64,000 nucleotides of DNA, taken from assembly GCF_001625195.1 (NCBI RefSeq), contig NC_054389.1:9358520-9422519 (forward strand). The letters are read 5' to 3'. This stretch comes from Drechmeria coniospora (taxonomy: Eukaryota > Ascomycota > Sordariomycetes > Hypocreales > Ophiocordycipitaceae). Below the pieces are notes generated by a model. It searched no databases and was not told the DNA's origin. It saw only the letters and a program-made list of their open reading frames with translations. Of this stretch, positions 21,598-32,517 are shown in pieces; position 1 is the first letter of the stretch; each line of letters begins with the position of its first letter. The position numbers and the translations under genes were made by a program.

Positions 21598-23694
21598 TCA
21601 AAGGTCCATTTTCTTGAGAGCTTCTTGGATGCCGGCCACCACAGCCCTTTTCACAATTCGGCCACCTATGCGAACTTTCGCCTCGAGCATTTCCTCCGGC
21701 TCTCGATCCTCGATTTGATCATTGTTCCGCCTCTCATTGCCCTCCGCTCGTCGTCGACGGCGCTTCGACGGCGCCAACCCGCCGGCGGCCTTCACTTTTG
21801 TCTTTTTCTTGCCGAATCGTTGTGCCGCTCGGGATACCGCTTCCTCGATATCAGGTTCGATGAGGCGCTCTGTGTCGCTGATGGCGACTTGCTGCGACCG
21901 AGCCTGTGACAGTCTGGAGATGCCATATGCGAAAACTTCCTCGCTGGTAGGAACAGGAGATGCCTGAAAGCCAAAGTTGACAAATACGCCTGCCGCCGGG
22001 CCGCCCGCGAGGTAGGATGTTCCGGCCGTGGCAACATCGGCGGCAGCAACAACGCCCACTGCCACTCCTACTGCTTTAAGTGTGACGCCAATCCAAGAGC
22101 CCTCTTCTTGGCCATCTTGGATTTTCTGTGCCTCTTGCATCGCCTTCTGGGCCTTTGCTGCTTTCTGTGCGTCAACGACCGTCTCTGGTCCTTGCTTCGT
22201 CTCCTTGCCGCCCTCCTTTCCTTCTTCCCGCTCAATCTCTTTGTTCAGCTGCTTCAGGTAGTTCTCTGCCGATTCACACATGCCCAAGAGGAGGCCGTGA
22301 GAGGTGAGCTGAAGCGTCGATATCTTCCTGCGCAGGTCACGTTCCCGATAGATGGCTTCGGGCTTCGACTCCCGAAAGTATCCTAGCCAGAGAGTTCCGG
22401 CCATGACGTTGGCGGCAGGGTCAAGTTTTGCCTGGCTTTTCGCCGCGTCAAGCTCCGATATTCGATTCTCCGTTTGGAGATGCCTCGCGTGCATCCTTGC
22501 CGCATATGTCTTGGCCTCGTCGACGGCCGCCTTCATCTCCAACGCGGATGCTTTCTTCACCTCCAACGTGCCGCCGTCCGCCTTGTCCTTGCCGAGAACG
22601 ACGCGCTTCTGGAGATTCGCGACAGACGTCTCCCACGCAATGGAATGGACACCTTCGGCCGTCAGAAAATAGTCGACAGCCTCCTTCCACGACTTGTCGA
22701 ACAGAGGGCGGTTGAGGTACATGGAATCGAAAATAATGTTCGCTTGCTTTCGTAGCTCGCTTCGGATCTTGAAGCTTCCCGCCTGCGCCTTTGCCAATGC
22801 ATTGTTGGCCATGTCCGAGTCGCCGGCTTGCTTGGCTTCCTTCGCCGCTGTCTCGGCACTCTTGATTTCCACCCCGGCCTTGCTAATCTTGGCATAGGCC
22901 ACGTCGATCTCGGAGGGCGGTATGATCAGCGGGAATTTTCCGCGGTACTGCACCGTTTTACCGTGCACCTTCATGTACTCGTCCACGTACATGTCGCTCT
23001 TTGTCTGATCAAAGTTGCTGAACGGCGCTTGGCCGATGGCGGGATGGTTCGTCGGCAAACCTGCCAGCTGCGGGCATCCGTTTCCGGATACCTCGCTACT
23101 GAAAAGCATTCGCCTGTATTGCGCATTTGGCACATCCACCCGTTTGCCGGCTGACGGGATTTGTCCGTGGACCAGGTCGACCGACGATATGATTTGCGCC
23201 AGCCTGATGCCTCCGATGGAAACGTACTGGTTCAACTTCGCAATCGGAAGCCAGTTTAGTGTTTCGGCCACGGGGATGGTGTTTTCCAGCGCGTTAATGT
23301 TGACGAGAGTTCCTTCGGCACTGCCGTCAAACGCGGCCAGGGCAGCCTCCTCGGTTTCGTACACGGTAACGTAGATGCTATCTCTAGCGCCTTTAACGTG
23401 CTGATAAACGCTCGTCCCCGTGGTGCCTTGCGGGTGGATGCCGCCATCCTGCTGCACCTGCGCCATGGTCTGCGGCACGACGAGCCAGACGCTCTGGATA
23501 GGAGGTCGGGGTTCATGAAGGATGGAAGGCTTGCCGCCTTGTTTGGTCGGCGGTGGAGAGGCAGCTTTGGTCAGAGGTACCGGAGTGAGGGCGATGAGTT
23601 CACCGGCCGCCCCTTGCTTGTTGGGCGGAGCGGCCAGAGCATACTGCATCCATTGAAGTAGTAGGAGAATGAGAAAGGACGGATGGGTAGGCAT
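21598..23694 (-). CDS. Copy F: divergent, GC-richer secreted enterotoxin A/ART-like protein, 698 aa
   Basis: A single frame. The ATG at 23694 lies in a strong context (CACCATG) and opens a signal peptide (MPTHPSF, a Leu-rich core, then ALAAPP). The frame stays open further upstream but offers no ATG there. The ART-like part at about residues 60-190 reads VWLVVPQTMAQVQQDGG, SIYVTVYET and SIGGIRLAQI, then CPQLAGLPTNHP. A charged helical middle follows, then a Gly/Ala-rich hydrophobic segment (VAVGVVAAADVATAGTSYLAGG) at about 560-590 and a basic stretch (SKRRRRRAEGNERR) near the end. The Arg and STS catalytic positions are lost as in the other copies, and the final Glu position is Gln. Base composition resembles the core genes on the right, not copies A-E, so it is likely the oldest or best-preserved member. 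Function unknown. Confidence 0.75.
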   Translation of the reverse strand: MPTHPSFLILLLLQWMQYALAAPPNKQGAAGELIALTPVPLTKAASPPPTKQGGKPSILHEPRPPIQSVWLVVPQTMAQVQQDGGIHPQGTTGTSVYQHVKGARDSIYVTVYETEEAALAAFDGSAEGTLVNINALENTIPVAETLNWLPIAKLNQYVSIGGIRLAQIISSVDLVHGQIPSAGKRVDVPNAQYRRMLFSSEVSGNGCPQLAGLPTNHPAIGQAPFSNFDQTKSDMYVDEYMKVHGKTVQYRGKFPLIIPPSEIDVAYAKISKAGVEIKSAETAAKEAKQAGDSDMANNALAKAQAGSFKIRSELRKQANIIFDSMYLNRPLFDKSWKEAVDYFLTAEGVHSIAWETSVANLQKRVVLGKDKADGGTLEVKKASALEMKAAVDEAKTYAARMHARHLQTENRISELDAAKSQAKLDPAANVMAGTLWLGYFRESKPEAIYRERDLRRKISTLQLTSHGLLLGMCESAENYLKQLNKEIEREEGKEGGKETKQGPETVVDAQKAAKAQKAMQEAQKIQDGQEEGSWIGVTLKAVGVAVGVVAAADVATAGTSYLAGGPAAGVFVNFGFQASPVPTSEEVFAYGISRLSQARSQQVAISDTERLIEPDIEEAVSRAAQRFGKKKTKVKAAGGLAPSKRRRRRAEGNERRNNDQIEDREPEEMLEAKVRIGGRIVKRAVVAGIQEALKKMDL

Positions 23695-24316
23695 GGTGGG
23701 CGCTTGAGGCTTGCGCGGCACGGGATGAACGGTCGGCCCGGCTTGCCTCCGGTCCGGAGCAGGGGGAAACGCGCGAGAGACGAGTGACGAAAACGGCGAG
23801 AGTGACGATTGAGCGGATCAAGCTAACCACGCACTCGACAGGTTGAGGCAGGCTTTTTATATTCCTCGACGCTTGCGGTTCATTATTCGCCCCTTTGTCC
23901 CTTCATTCTCCTGCTCTGCAGAGCGGAAGTACGTACGAAGTCAGGCGGAACTGCCACGCACCCGTGTGAGGTAGTGTATGCAAATGCGCCGCCAGGATAT
24001 TGGGCATCCTTTTTCCAGCATGAATGAGCACTGAGCACTCCAATCGATTTATTCACGTAAGTACATGTACAACGTAAGTACAAGTACGGTAAGTTGTTGT
24101 ACTTACAATCTACAGTAGGGGTTCAAATCCACTGGGAGCACAGCGCGATGTTGCAGTGGGCCAGGTGCAGAGGTGGAGTATTAATGCTCCGTATTACTGT
24201 ATCCTTAGGTACTCCGAACTTGTGAGGAATTAGTCCTTGCTTATAGGTGTCCATTCAAGTACCTACCTAGGTACTCACATGCCTGTGCACTAAGAATGGG
24301 TATTACGGCGCGTAAG

Positions 24317-24332
24317 TACTCCGTACGGAGTA
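24317..24332. repeat. TACTCCGTACGGAGTA palindrome
   Basis: Perfect 16-bp palindrome, one of several in non-coding parts of the window. Confidence 0.85.
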
Positions 24333-26101
24333 AGTACATGTGCGGTGATTCCGGTAATAATATTTCACCAAGCGCACTTACATTTACTTGTAGGACGGTG
24401 TAATGTATGTACTAATATTTACTGCCTGTACTCCGTACTTGTAACGGTTCATAGTGTACGAAAGTACTAGATAAGTACTTTGCACTTGAACATCAACTAA
24501 CCGCAAAACTGTCCACTCTCCAGACCCAACGATGAATAGTCACAAGTACGTACAGTACAATAAGTTCGAATACTTGCCACCACTTGACCCGTTCAGCGAA
24601 TGGTCTACAACTGCATGTATTCCGTACATGCATTCTGTATTCTGCATTTTTACTGAATAAACCTTGACAGTAATAACTGTCGCAGTACGCAATAGCCACT
24701 CCCGCAACTGTGAACACTCTGTACACCCGCAAAACTAGGCGAGTGAGAACCTTGTACTTGCACAGTAAGTACTTGTACAAATGCCTGTGTAAATTATGTA
24801 CTTACATGTGCACCTACTTGGGTGGATACCGTAGCTCTCCCCGCCAGCCCAATCCCCGTCGCCAAGTACGTCGCCAAGTATGGAGTACTTAGCATAATGT
24901 ACCATACTTACACAAACACTATCAAGGTACTGGTGCAGAGGTGCCTACATGTAAGTATTACTGTATTGGTACCTACCTATTATTACTCACTTGTAGGAGA
25001 GGTACTAAGTGACTCCTGTAAGCACGGAGTAAGTAAGTACTTACTTGTAGAAGTGCTTGGCGCAAGGACTACAAGCACACCGTACATGCTTGTGCTTACA
25101 GTACAACTAAGTAAGTACATGAGCATGCACGGAGCACATGCACAACCATGTACTTGTACGTGTAAGGCGTGCACACGCCTACATGTGCCGTACCCTAGTG
25201 TACACTTGCTTGCAGTACGGAGAAGCAGGTGTACAAGTACCTGAACGTGAGCAGCACAAGCACCAGTAATACTCCAGACTAGCTGTAAATATACCTAGGT
25301 GTACGTTGTACTTGTGCAACTAATATGTAACTGGAAGTGCATGTGCGCACTACCTTTGTATCTGGACTGACACAAGCATGTACTTGTAACGAGGCGCTGC
25401 AATTACGGAAATAGGTGTACTTGAGTACACCAACCTGTGCGGAGTAGTTGTACAGTAAGCAAACTGCGGACAACGGAGCAGATCAAAATACATGTACTTA
25501 CTCCGTACAACTAGGTGTAATTACTTGCAACTGTTATATTCATCATTGTACGGAGTAGGTGTAGGTACTCCGCACTCCATGCGAAGTTTTATAGATGTTC
25601 GGAGCGCTCAAGTATATGCACAAGTACAAGTGCTTAAGTACTTGCCATTGAGTCCCTGCAAGTACTTGTACGAGTACAAGCAATCGCACGTGTAAGTACT
25701 TACAGGATACGTGGGCGCCCGGCACTTACTTACCTTACCGTACTGTACATTAAATGTATTACTTGCCTGTACGTTGTACAGTATAGTACTAGGTAGGTAA
25801 TATTACCCAGGACTCTCTCCCGATCGAGTGCCGGTAATTTAATGCGTAAGTAGTTACTCCGTACCGTACAGCACTTTGTACCACGGGTCATGACAGATGG
25901 GCCGATCCAACAGTAGCGCTGCTAGTGGAGCATACCTGTACATGTACTTACAATGTGTGGCAAAAAGTGTTGGCCCTAACCACAAACCACATTCCTAGTC
26001 CTATATAGGTAGCCTCTAGTCCAATATAACCTAATAGAAAATGGTACCTGAAGGGGGGCAAATACATTTTGCCCCCCACTGTACGTAAATGGAACAAGTT
26101 G

Positions 26102-26117
26102 TACTCCGTACGGAGTA
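26102..26117. repeat. TACTCCGTACGGAGTA palindrome
   Basis: Perfect 16-bp palindrome. Half-sites (ACGGAGTAC) follow at about 26138 and 26178. Confidence 0.85.
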
Positions 26118-26858
26118 AGGAATACAATAATTACTGTACGGAGTACATTGAGCCACAAATCGGATTCGATTGTAAGTACGGAGTACGGAGTACGAGTTCT
26201 TGCAAATGCAAATAAGTACATGCAATTTTAAGCACATTTTCTCTCAATATGCACGTTCTTGTATGTACACTTTTGAAGCAAATGTCTTGGGACGCACTGC
26301 ATACACGTATTTGTGCCCGCGTAAGAATCACAAGTAGGCCTAGCCCTAGGTGGCGTCCAGACGGAAATTCCCAAATGCAGATTTACACTTACGCACACTT
26401 ACGGTACTTGTAGGCACAAGTATCAATATATACTGTAGTTGTAGTTGTACGTGTACTGCAATAACTCTGTACTTAATTACAACTACTTGTGCCTGAACAT
26501 GGATGTGCTCCTATCCGTGCAACTTCTGCACTTGTAAGTGCTTGTAAGTACTGTAGGTACTCGTGTCAGGGGCCTAGCCTGGCATCGAATCGATCGCTGG
26601 CGATCAGTGTGACCTTACGTAACAATTACCGGCATATAGATGCATTTCGGAGCATGCAAGTACAGTATACGGAGTAATAATGCATGTACGGAGTAATAGT
26701 TCTCGTTGTCTTGGACGCAATATTGGACGGGGCCACGGAAAAGCTCCGCAGCAGGAAAATACTTACTGTGCATGTATAAGTACTTACTCCTACAATACTT
26801 ACATGTACATGTACGGTAAGTGACCACTTACAATAATTACAAGCAGTTGTGGGGGAAG

Positions 26859-26874
26859 TACTCCGTACGGAGTA
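26859..26874. repeat. TACTCCGTACGGAGTA palindrome
   Basis: Perfect 16-bp palindrome, followed within 15 bp by another half-site (TCCGTACTCCGTAC). Confidence 0.85.
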
Positions 26875-27100
26875 CTGCATTCCGTACTCCGTACAAGTAA
26901 GTCCTATAATACTTGTAAGTGTACTTACGGAGTACCGTCTTCGCACATCCAAGTACTGGACGGAGCACTCAAGTACAGTACTTACTTACTAAAGCGGCAC
27001 ATGTACTGTAATCTGTGTGCTGTAACACTGTGGGTGTGAATAGTGCTGTGGGGTGGCAATTCAATGTGTACTTACTTAGTAGGTAGGTAAGGAATGATGT

Positions 27101-27144
27101 TAGCGCTACCGAAACTGAATCGTCACTTGATCAGAGTGACTGTA
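27101..27144 (+). repeat. Half copy of the palindromic element at 1700
   Basis: TAGCGCTACCGAAACTGAATCG and the following GTGACTGTA match 1728-1770 with few differences. The left arm is absent. Confidence 0.5.
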
Positions 27145-27290
27145 TTACTTACTGTACTTGCTCCGTACTGTAAGAAGCAATGCGCTCCAGAGCACCGTTT
27201 TTCGCCGCACCAATGGTCTGCTTGCCGCTACACTTGCAAGTATTGTACCATGCAGACTGAACTTGTGCAAGTAAATACTGTGCTCGTGGC

Positions 27291-29678
27291 TCGGACTACA
27301 CCAGGCTAGGTTCTGGAGTCGGCTCTACCACGGTCGCCGAGAACCTGGACCATGGCGTCGCACCTGGGTGACAATTCTGTGAAGGGATGAACCGCACGAC
27401 CAAGATCCGGGTTGTGCGGTCCGACATCGATGGCACCCTACCTTTTCGATCTCGGTTCCAGCCTCGATGACTGCGGCATCCATCAACTCCTTCCTGCCCA
27501 TTCGGCTCCGAGGAGTGCCACAACGCAATGGCCAGCAGCGCCATGGCAAGCGAGCCATCGCCAAGGGGGGAAGGGCATTTTGCCATGAACACGTGAACAA
27601 GGAATCCAGGCATGGGCTACGCCAAAGATTCCCAAGCTCATCTTGACCTTTAATTATTCCCTTTCGAGGCGACCACCTGGCTGACTTTGCCGGCCATGCG
27701 AGATGAATGCGCAGTGAATAATTGTTGCAGGTAGTTTCCACAGTCGCCGGTGGTTGACGTGCAGTAGGCAGGGCCAGCATGCTTATCAGTCTGTACGATT
27801 GCTTCATTACTTGAAATGGGGGCATCCTGTCTGCGAGCTTCAGCAACATCGGCATCCTAGGGGATATTATAGACGTCCCCCCAGAGCGCAATTCACCAGC
27901 CCGATGGTACTCGGTACTCTCCATAACTATGGCGCGAGAGCTAATGCAAATAGGGAGGCTCTGGTGCGAACAGCTAGCCGTTGACGAGTCTGCATCCGCA
28001 GCTCCTTGGCCAAAGTATACGCTCGAGCCTGAATGCAAAGGCCAAATAACCGTTCCGGATGCGTAGCATTGCACTCTTTGGCCTGCCCGTTGGTTGCGCC
28101 GACGTACAGCACGTTCAAGCCGCTAGTCCCCTGCCATCCGTCGGTAACTGCAGGCGCTCGCAGAATAGTCTCCGGTAGTCAATTGTCTGTTGGTTGAGCT
28201 GGCCTGGTATTCTTCGGTCGGACTCTTCGGCCGAGGAATAGTGCTATCTGCCCGAGAATGCTGGAGACGCGTTGCTTTGGGCAATGTGGTCCTGGCGTGG
28301 GAGCAGACGTTGGTGCCTTGCTAGTCGACTATCTAAAGACGGTATATTCGAAGGACGACACTTGCAACTCGCGGATATATTGCACATCGTTCTAGAAATA
28401 AGATGGAGACCTCGAGCCTGTTTTTTTGTATTCGTATTTCCTTCCTGCTTTAACAGCCGGGACCGAGCGACACTTGCACCTTGGACTTTTCGGCCGTCTT
28501 GCCATTCAAACGCTCGTTTTGAGGCGTCCCCAGTGCCAAACAATTCCTCGTCGGGCATGATTTATTTTCAATTAACGCGCTGCCTAGGCGTTGGCAAATC
28601 AATAGGGGGGTGTGCGTCGGCCTCCCCGGTTATTAGGGAGGTCAGGCGGGGCGACGCAGCAGCAGAAGCCATCCATGGGTGAGAATTGAGATGTTTTTAT
28701 GATGCCGAGTGCGTCGATGGTGACGGATTGATTGATGGGTCGACTGAAGAAAGTTGTAAAGGGGCAGTCAAGATTTTTTATCCCTTCTGAAGTGGTACGG
28801 AAGGTGCGGAGGGCAGGTTCGCAATCATCAGCATTCACCGCTACTTGCCCCCGCAGCTCTCATCTTCAGCTATACCCCTTCATGTCGGCAACTATCATCT
28901 ACATTACTGCATTTTGATGGTTTTCTTTTCTTTAATTCATTTGTATTTTATGGAGCATATTTTCTCTCTTTACCCCCTCCGAGGGCCCTTCGGGGGCGGT
29001 TGCGGCGATCTTTGCCTGCAGCGGACTTCATCACATGGACAACATCCTTACGATGGCCTCATTCAGCCGACCGTTGCCGAGAGAAGGAGACAGATTTCGA
29101 GATCCTGATCAGTTGCCGGAGGAGTTGAGCGGCACACCTGGTTTGGCTCCCATGAATAAAGCCTAGCTGCAGGCACTTTTTCATACATATTCGATGCCTC
29201 GCTAGCAGCTGTGCAATCATCACTTCTACTCCGACATGTGCTCCTTCAAGGACTGTGCTGTACTTGGATAGGACATGGTGATGTTGGAGGCTACCTGTCC
29301 TTGTGTGCAGTGCTTGTAGCAGTACTACGAGTTCACTCAAGTGTACTTGGTAATAGGCGTACACTGTACACGTAGATGTATAAGCAACTGAGGTGTATAA
29401 TAGTAAGTGCGCACATGTACTTACTGGCATGCGCATGCATCGCTACTAGGTAGGTAATTACCCCGTACGGAGTACTGGTAATAGCAAAGAATTCATCTTC
29501 TCAAGGGCACGTATCAAAACACAACTTGGTGTGCTACGGAGTACATGTACGAAGTATCGGGCACGTACAAGTAATTGTACCGTAGAGCGCTGCGGTGTAC
29601 TTGGACTCACTTGTACTTGCACTTGCTTGCTGCACCTAATTACTGTATACTAACCTTGGGACCTTCAGCAGTACTTAC

Positions 29679-29732
<54 letters not shown>

Positions 29733-30339
29733 CATACTTAAGTAATAAGGAGCAGATCTTGCCTGTAGGGGGGCAGGCCTCATCTCCACCTCCAACTCGC
29801 CGACTCTTCATATCGCCTGGCCGGAGACAGGTGCCCTCGTTCCCGCAAGCACAATAGCAGACGAACCGATGGAGCCGTGCTCCGTACTTGACCTTGAGGC
29901 ACTTTGGCCAGTGGTCAATTCAGGCCACCTCGAAGGGATGCCTCCGACAATGGCTCCGTCAAACCTGGAACGCGCGCCGGTCAACATGCGATCTGAGCGA
30001 CATTCGGATGAATCTGGCCGCCCAAAGCCAGGAAGCAGAGATAGGCACGTCCTGTGGGTCGAAACGGGAAGAAGCAAACGATGAGCCAAGAACCACGACC
30101 CCGATTGCCATCCAACATACGCACGTCTCTGCACGAGATTGTGAGCAATCGGAGGCGTGGCCAGGCCGAGACACGGACAGACAGACCGACTCTGAACAGC
30201 AGTCGGCGACGGTAAAGGCTTCGACGATACATGACCGGGACCCTGAGGTGCCTGACTCGGGCTCGCCATCGGCAGCTGCGCGCAAGCCCGCGGTTGGGCT
30301 GTCAACGCTTACCTGCCGGCGTTCCGGCGCTCCTTTGCC
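27291..30339. other. Transition region; no gene identified
   Basis: GC rises here relative to the left part. Frames of 100-250 codons exist on both strands (for example minus 27325-28074 and plus 28272-28682) but show no recognisable domain. 29450-29760 returns to GTAC-rich DNA with an (GTA)18 tract. 29760-30339 is GC-rich and probably contains the promoter and leader of the receptor gene at 30340. Confidence 0.5.
29679..29732 (+). repeat. (GTA)18 microsatellite
   Basis: 54 bp of uninterrupted GTA trinucleotide repeat in non-coding DNA. Confidence 0.97.
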
Positions 30340-32251
30340 ATGCCCGACTGGAGAGCATCGTGGAAGGGCGAACGGCAACCGGATGATGGCCTTGCTTTCT
30401 CGCCGAGCCAGTTGCAAATACTGAGAATCATGTCCCTCGTCATGGCCTCCTTTAGCATCATCTCGACCATGCTAGCGACATTTTGGTTCTTCAGAGCGAG
30501 GCGGACTCTTCGACGCGAGTGCGTGCCCCCCCCCCACCCTCCCTCCCACGTCAGCTCCGTCCTCATCGCCATCTGCATCGCCGCCCCCCTTCCCTTGCCT
30601 TGCTCATTCAGGTTCCGGGGGTGTGTCTCGTCAGACCCGTTGCCGTGACGCTGACGACGAGTCTCCAAGCCTCATCCTTCTCCTCATCCAAAGCGACCTT
30701 CTCAAGGCGACCTCCTGCGTCGTCTTCCCTGCCGTCGAGCTTTCTCGGGGAACCGTCACCCCGGCGTCACCCATATGCCAGCTCTCGGGTTTCTTCCTCA
30801 CCCTCGGCATTGAGGCCTGCGACATGGCCGTCGCCCTCGTCGCCCTGCACACGGCCCTGTTCGTATTCTGCGGCAGAAACGGCCTCTTTCCCTACCGGCG
30901 CATCGCCTATGCCACCTTTGTCTTCCTGCCCTTGCTGCTCACCTCGCTCGCCTTTGTCAACAAGCCTGCCTTTGCCAAGGCCGGTCCGTTCTGCTACCTT
31001 CCCGCGATGCCGAGGTGGCCCCGACGAGTGCTCAGCTGGGGTCCTCGGTACGCGATTCTCGTCACCGTTTGTGCCGCGTACCTGTCGACGTACATCTACG
31101 TCAAGCTTCTCATGAGGCGGTACCGAGAGCAGGGCGCCGCGATGCCGGGCCGTCTGCCGATCGTCGACGGACAAGCTGGGCCACGGGACCCTTTGTTCCC
31201 ACCCACGGCGGTGCCTCTGGTGTGTCATGGCCTGGTTGCGACATCAGCCGAGGAGGTCTCGGAGCAGTCACCGTCGAGGGCGGCGGCACCGTCCGCCGGC
31301 AGGACGGAACGACAGGTCCCATCTGCCGCCCCCGAGGGCTGCGTCGAGTGGGACGTGCCCAAGGCAGGCTTCGACCTGGCCGGGTCGGTAGCAAACCATC
31401 GAGACGACGGATCGAATTCACATTCGTGCCCTTCCCACGCCCACACGTCGGACTCGCATCCAAGACCGTCGACGTTGCCGATCTCGCGGGTCGGTGGCCA
31501 CTCATTCTCATGTCAAAGTCCTGAAACGCAAGCGCAGGCGGAGGCGAAAAGCTGTCGATGCTGCTGCTCTGTTGCCGTGACCGCCAGGGTCATGGCGACG
31601 CGACCTTCTACGCCACCTCGCCACGTCATTTCGCCGAACCATCAACCGCACGGCACGCAAGTTCCCACCATCCCCTTCCTCTCGCCCATCGCCACAGACA
31701 TTGCCAAGACGAGAAAGCAGGTCCACCGACGGCTGCGGCAGCTCTTCGTCTACCCAATCCTGTACGCCGTCGTCTGGCTCATGCCCTTGGTCGCGCACCT
31801 CGTCGACGGAGACGGGACCGAGCCATCGTTTGGCCTCGTCCTCGCCAGCCTCGCCAGTCTCTGCTCCCAAGGGGTCGCCGACGTCCTCGTCCTCTCCACC
31901 GTCGAGAAGCCGTGGAGACAGCCGCGTCGGGACAGCTGGTCGCCTTTGTTCCGCTCGCCTTTCTTTCGCCGCTTTACCCTCTCGCCTGCGAGCATCACGA
32001 GGGCCAACGTCGGACGGACGCGCGAGGAGATGCTCGTCGACGGCATGACGGCGAGGCGCCGACGAGACGTCGAGTTTGCCGAGAGGCCCCGGAGACGTCG
32101 AGCCGCTTCCACGAGCTCGCCCCCCAGCTGGTGGGATATTTTGCTCGACGGCGTGGGCGACGAGGGAAACGGGACGAGCCCGGAGCTGGGCATCGCGGGG
32201 GAGGATGGCGTCGCAGTGCAGCGGGCTCACGTCAGTGGACACGGCAGTTGA
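30340..32251 (+). CDS. Git3/GPR1-family seven-transmembrane receptor (class III, carbon-sensor type), 586 aa
   Basis: A plasma-membrane G-protein-coupled receptor of the fungal Git3/GPR1 group, whose members sense glucose or other nutrients and signal through a G-alpha protein to adenylate cyclase. Exon 1 (30340-30518) gives the N-terminus and first membrane helix (SQLQILRIMSLVMASFSI). A 151-nt intron (30519-30669, GTGCGT..CAAG) is inferred because joining it restores RRDLILLLIQSDLLKA, the family signature of helix 2. Helices 3-5 follow (FFLTLGIEACDMAVAL, YAILVTVCAAYLSTYIYV). A Ser/His/Pro-rich third cytoplasmic loop of about 200 residues comes next, then helices 6-7 (FVYPILYAVVWLMPLVAHLV, LASLASLCSQGVADVLVL) ending in the C-terminal Git3 word STVEKPW. 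The cytoplasmic tail is basic. The ligand is unknown. Convergent with the next gene, 266 bp between stops. Confidence 0.85.
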
Positions 32252-32517
32252 CGCATATTCTTGATGGCCGAGACGATGGCGGGCAGAGGTGCCTCCGGTA
32301 CAATGGTCATGATTCGGTGCATATATGTACAAAGCTTACACGTCGGTGTCGGTGGATGTTGGCCGAATGATGGGCCCCATCTTCATGCTGGCGGCATCTG
32401 GTTCCCATGATTGGCGCGCGGGCGGCCGTCTCTTTCGGGGCATCCGCGTCCAGCGCACACGCATCGGCTCCGAGGGATTCTTGTATTGTCGTAGTCGGAC
32501 GCGGCATCGCCCCGTCG

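Larger units (their letters stand above)
1..23850 (-). repeat. Tandem array of six paralogous enterotoxin-like secreted protein genes (A-F) with duplicated flanks
   Basis: Six copies of one family lie head to tail on the minus strand, with N-terminal ends at about 629, 5458, 9630, 13732, 19379 and 23694, so the unit is about 4.1-5.6 kb. Flanks are duplicated too. Downstream of B, C, D and E a related stretch recurs that begins TCTAATGTA or TCAATTGTA and runs into a CGGTCGTA- or CAGTCGTAG-like word (near 2910, 7080, 12030 and 16555). Upstream of A-E a GAGCTCC-like word recurs shortly before each leader (about 800, 5670, 9850, 13940, 19580). F is the most divergent copy and is GC-richer. A-E are AT-richer and closer to each other, which fits F being the older copy and A-E later local amplification. 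That order is inference. Confidence 0.85.
23695..27290. other. GTAC-rich repeat DNA; no gene recognised
   Basis: After the leader of copy F (to about 23830) the sequence is packed with words such as AAGTACTTGTAC, ACATGTACTTAC, TACTCCGTA and TACGGAGTA. Complete TACTCCGTACGGAGTA palindromes stand at 24317, 26102 and 26859. Frames are short and dominated by Tyr, Val, Leu and Thr codons made by the repeats. No coding sequence is supported. Confidence 0.7.

Noticed and set aside
24112..24152. tRNA T-arm-like word (GGGGTTCAAATCCACTGG)
   Set aside because: No matching anticodon arm or acceptor stem upstream; the 5' side is GTAC repeat DNA. At most a chance match or tiny tRNA-derived remnant.
27325..28074. 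249-codon minus-strand frame
   Set aside because: No domain, composition like a chance frame in GC-rich DNA, and competing frames on the other strand.
31508..32332. Long minus-strand frame opposite the receptor gene
   Set aside because: Antisense shadow of GC-rich coding sequence; the plus strand carries clear Git3-type motifs.
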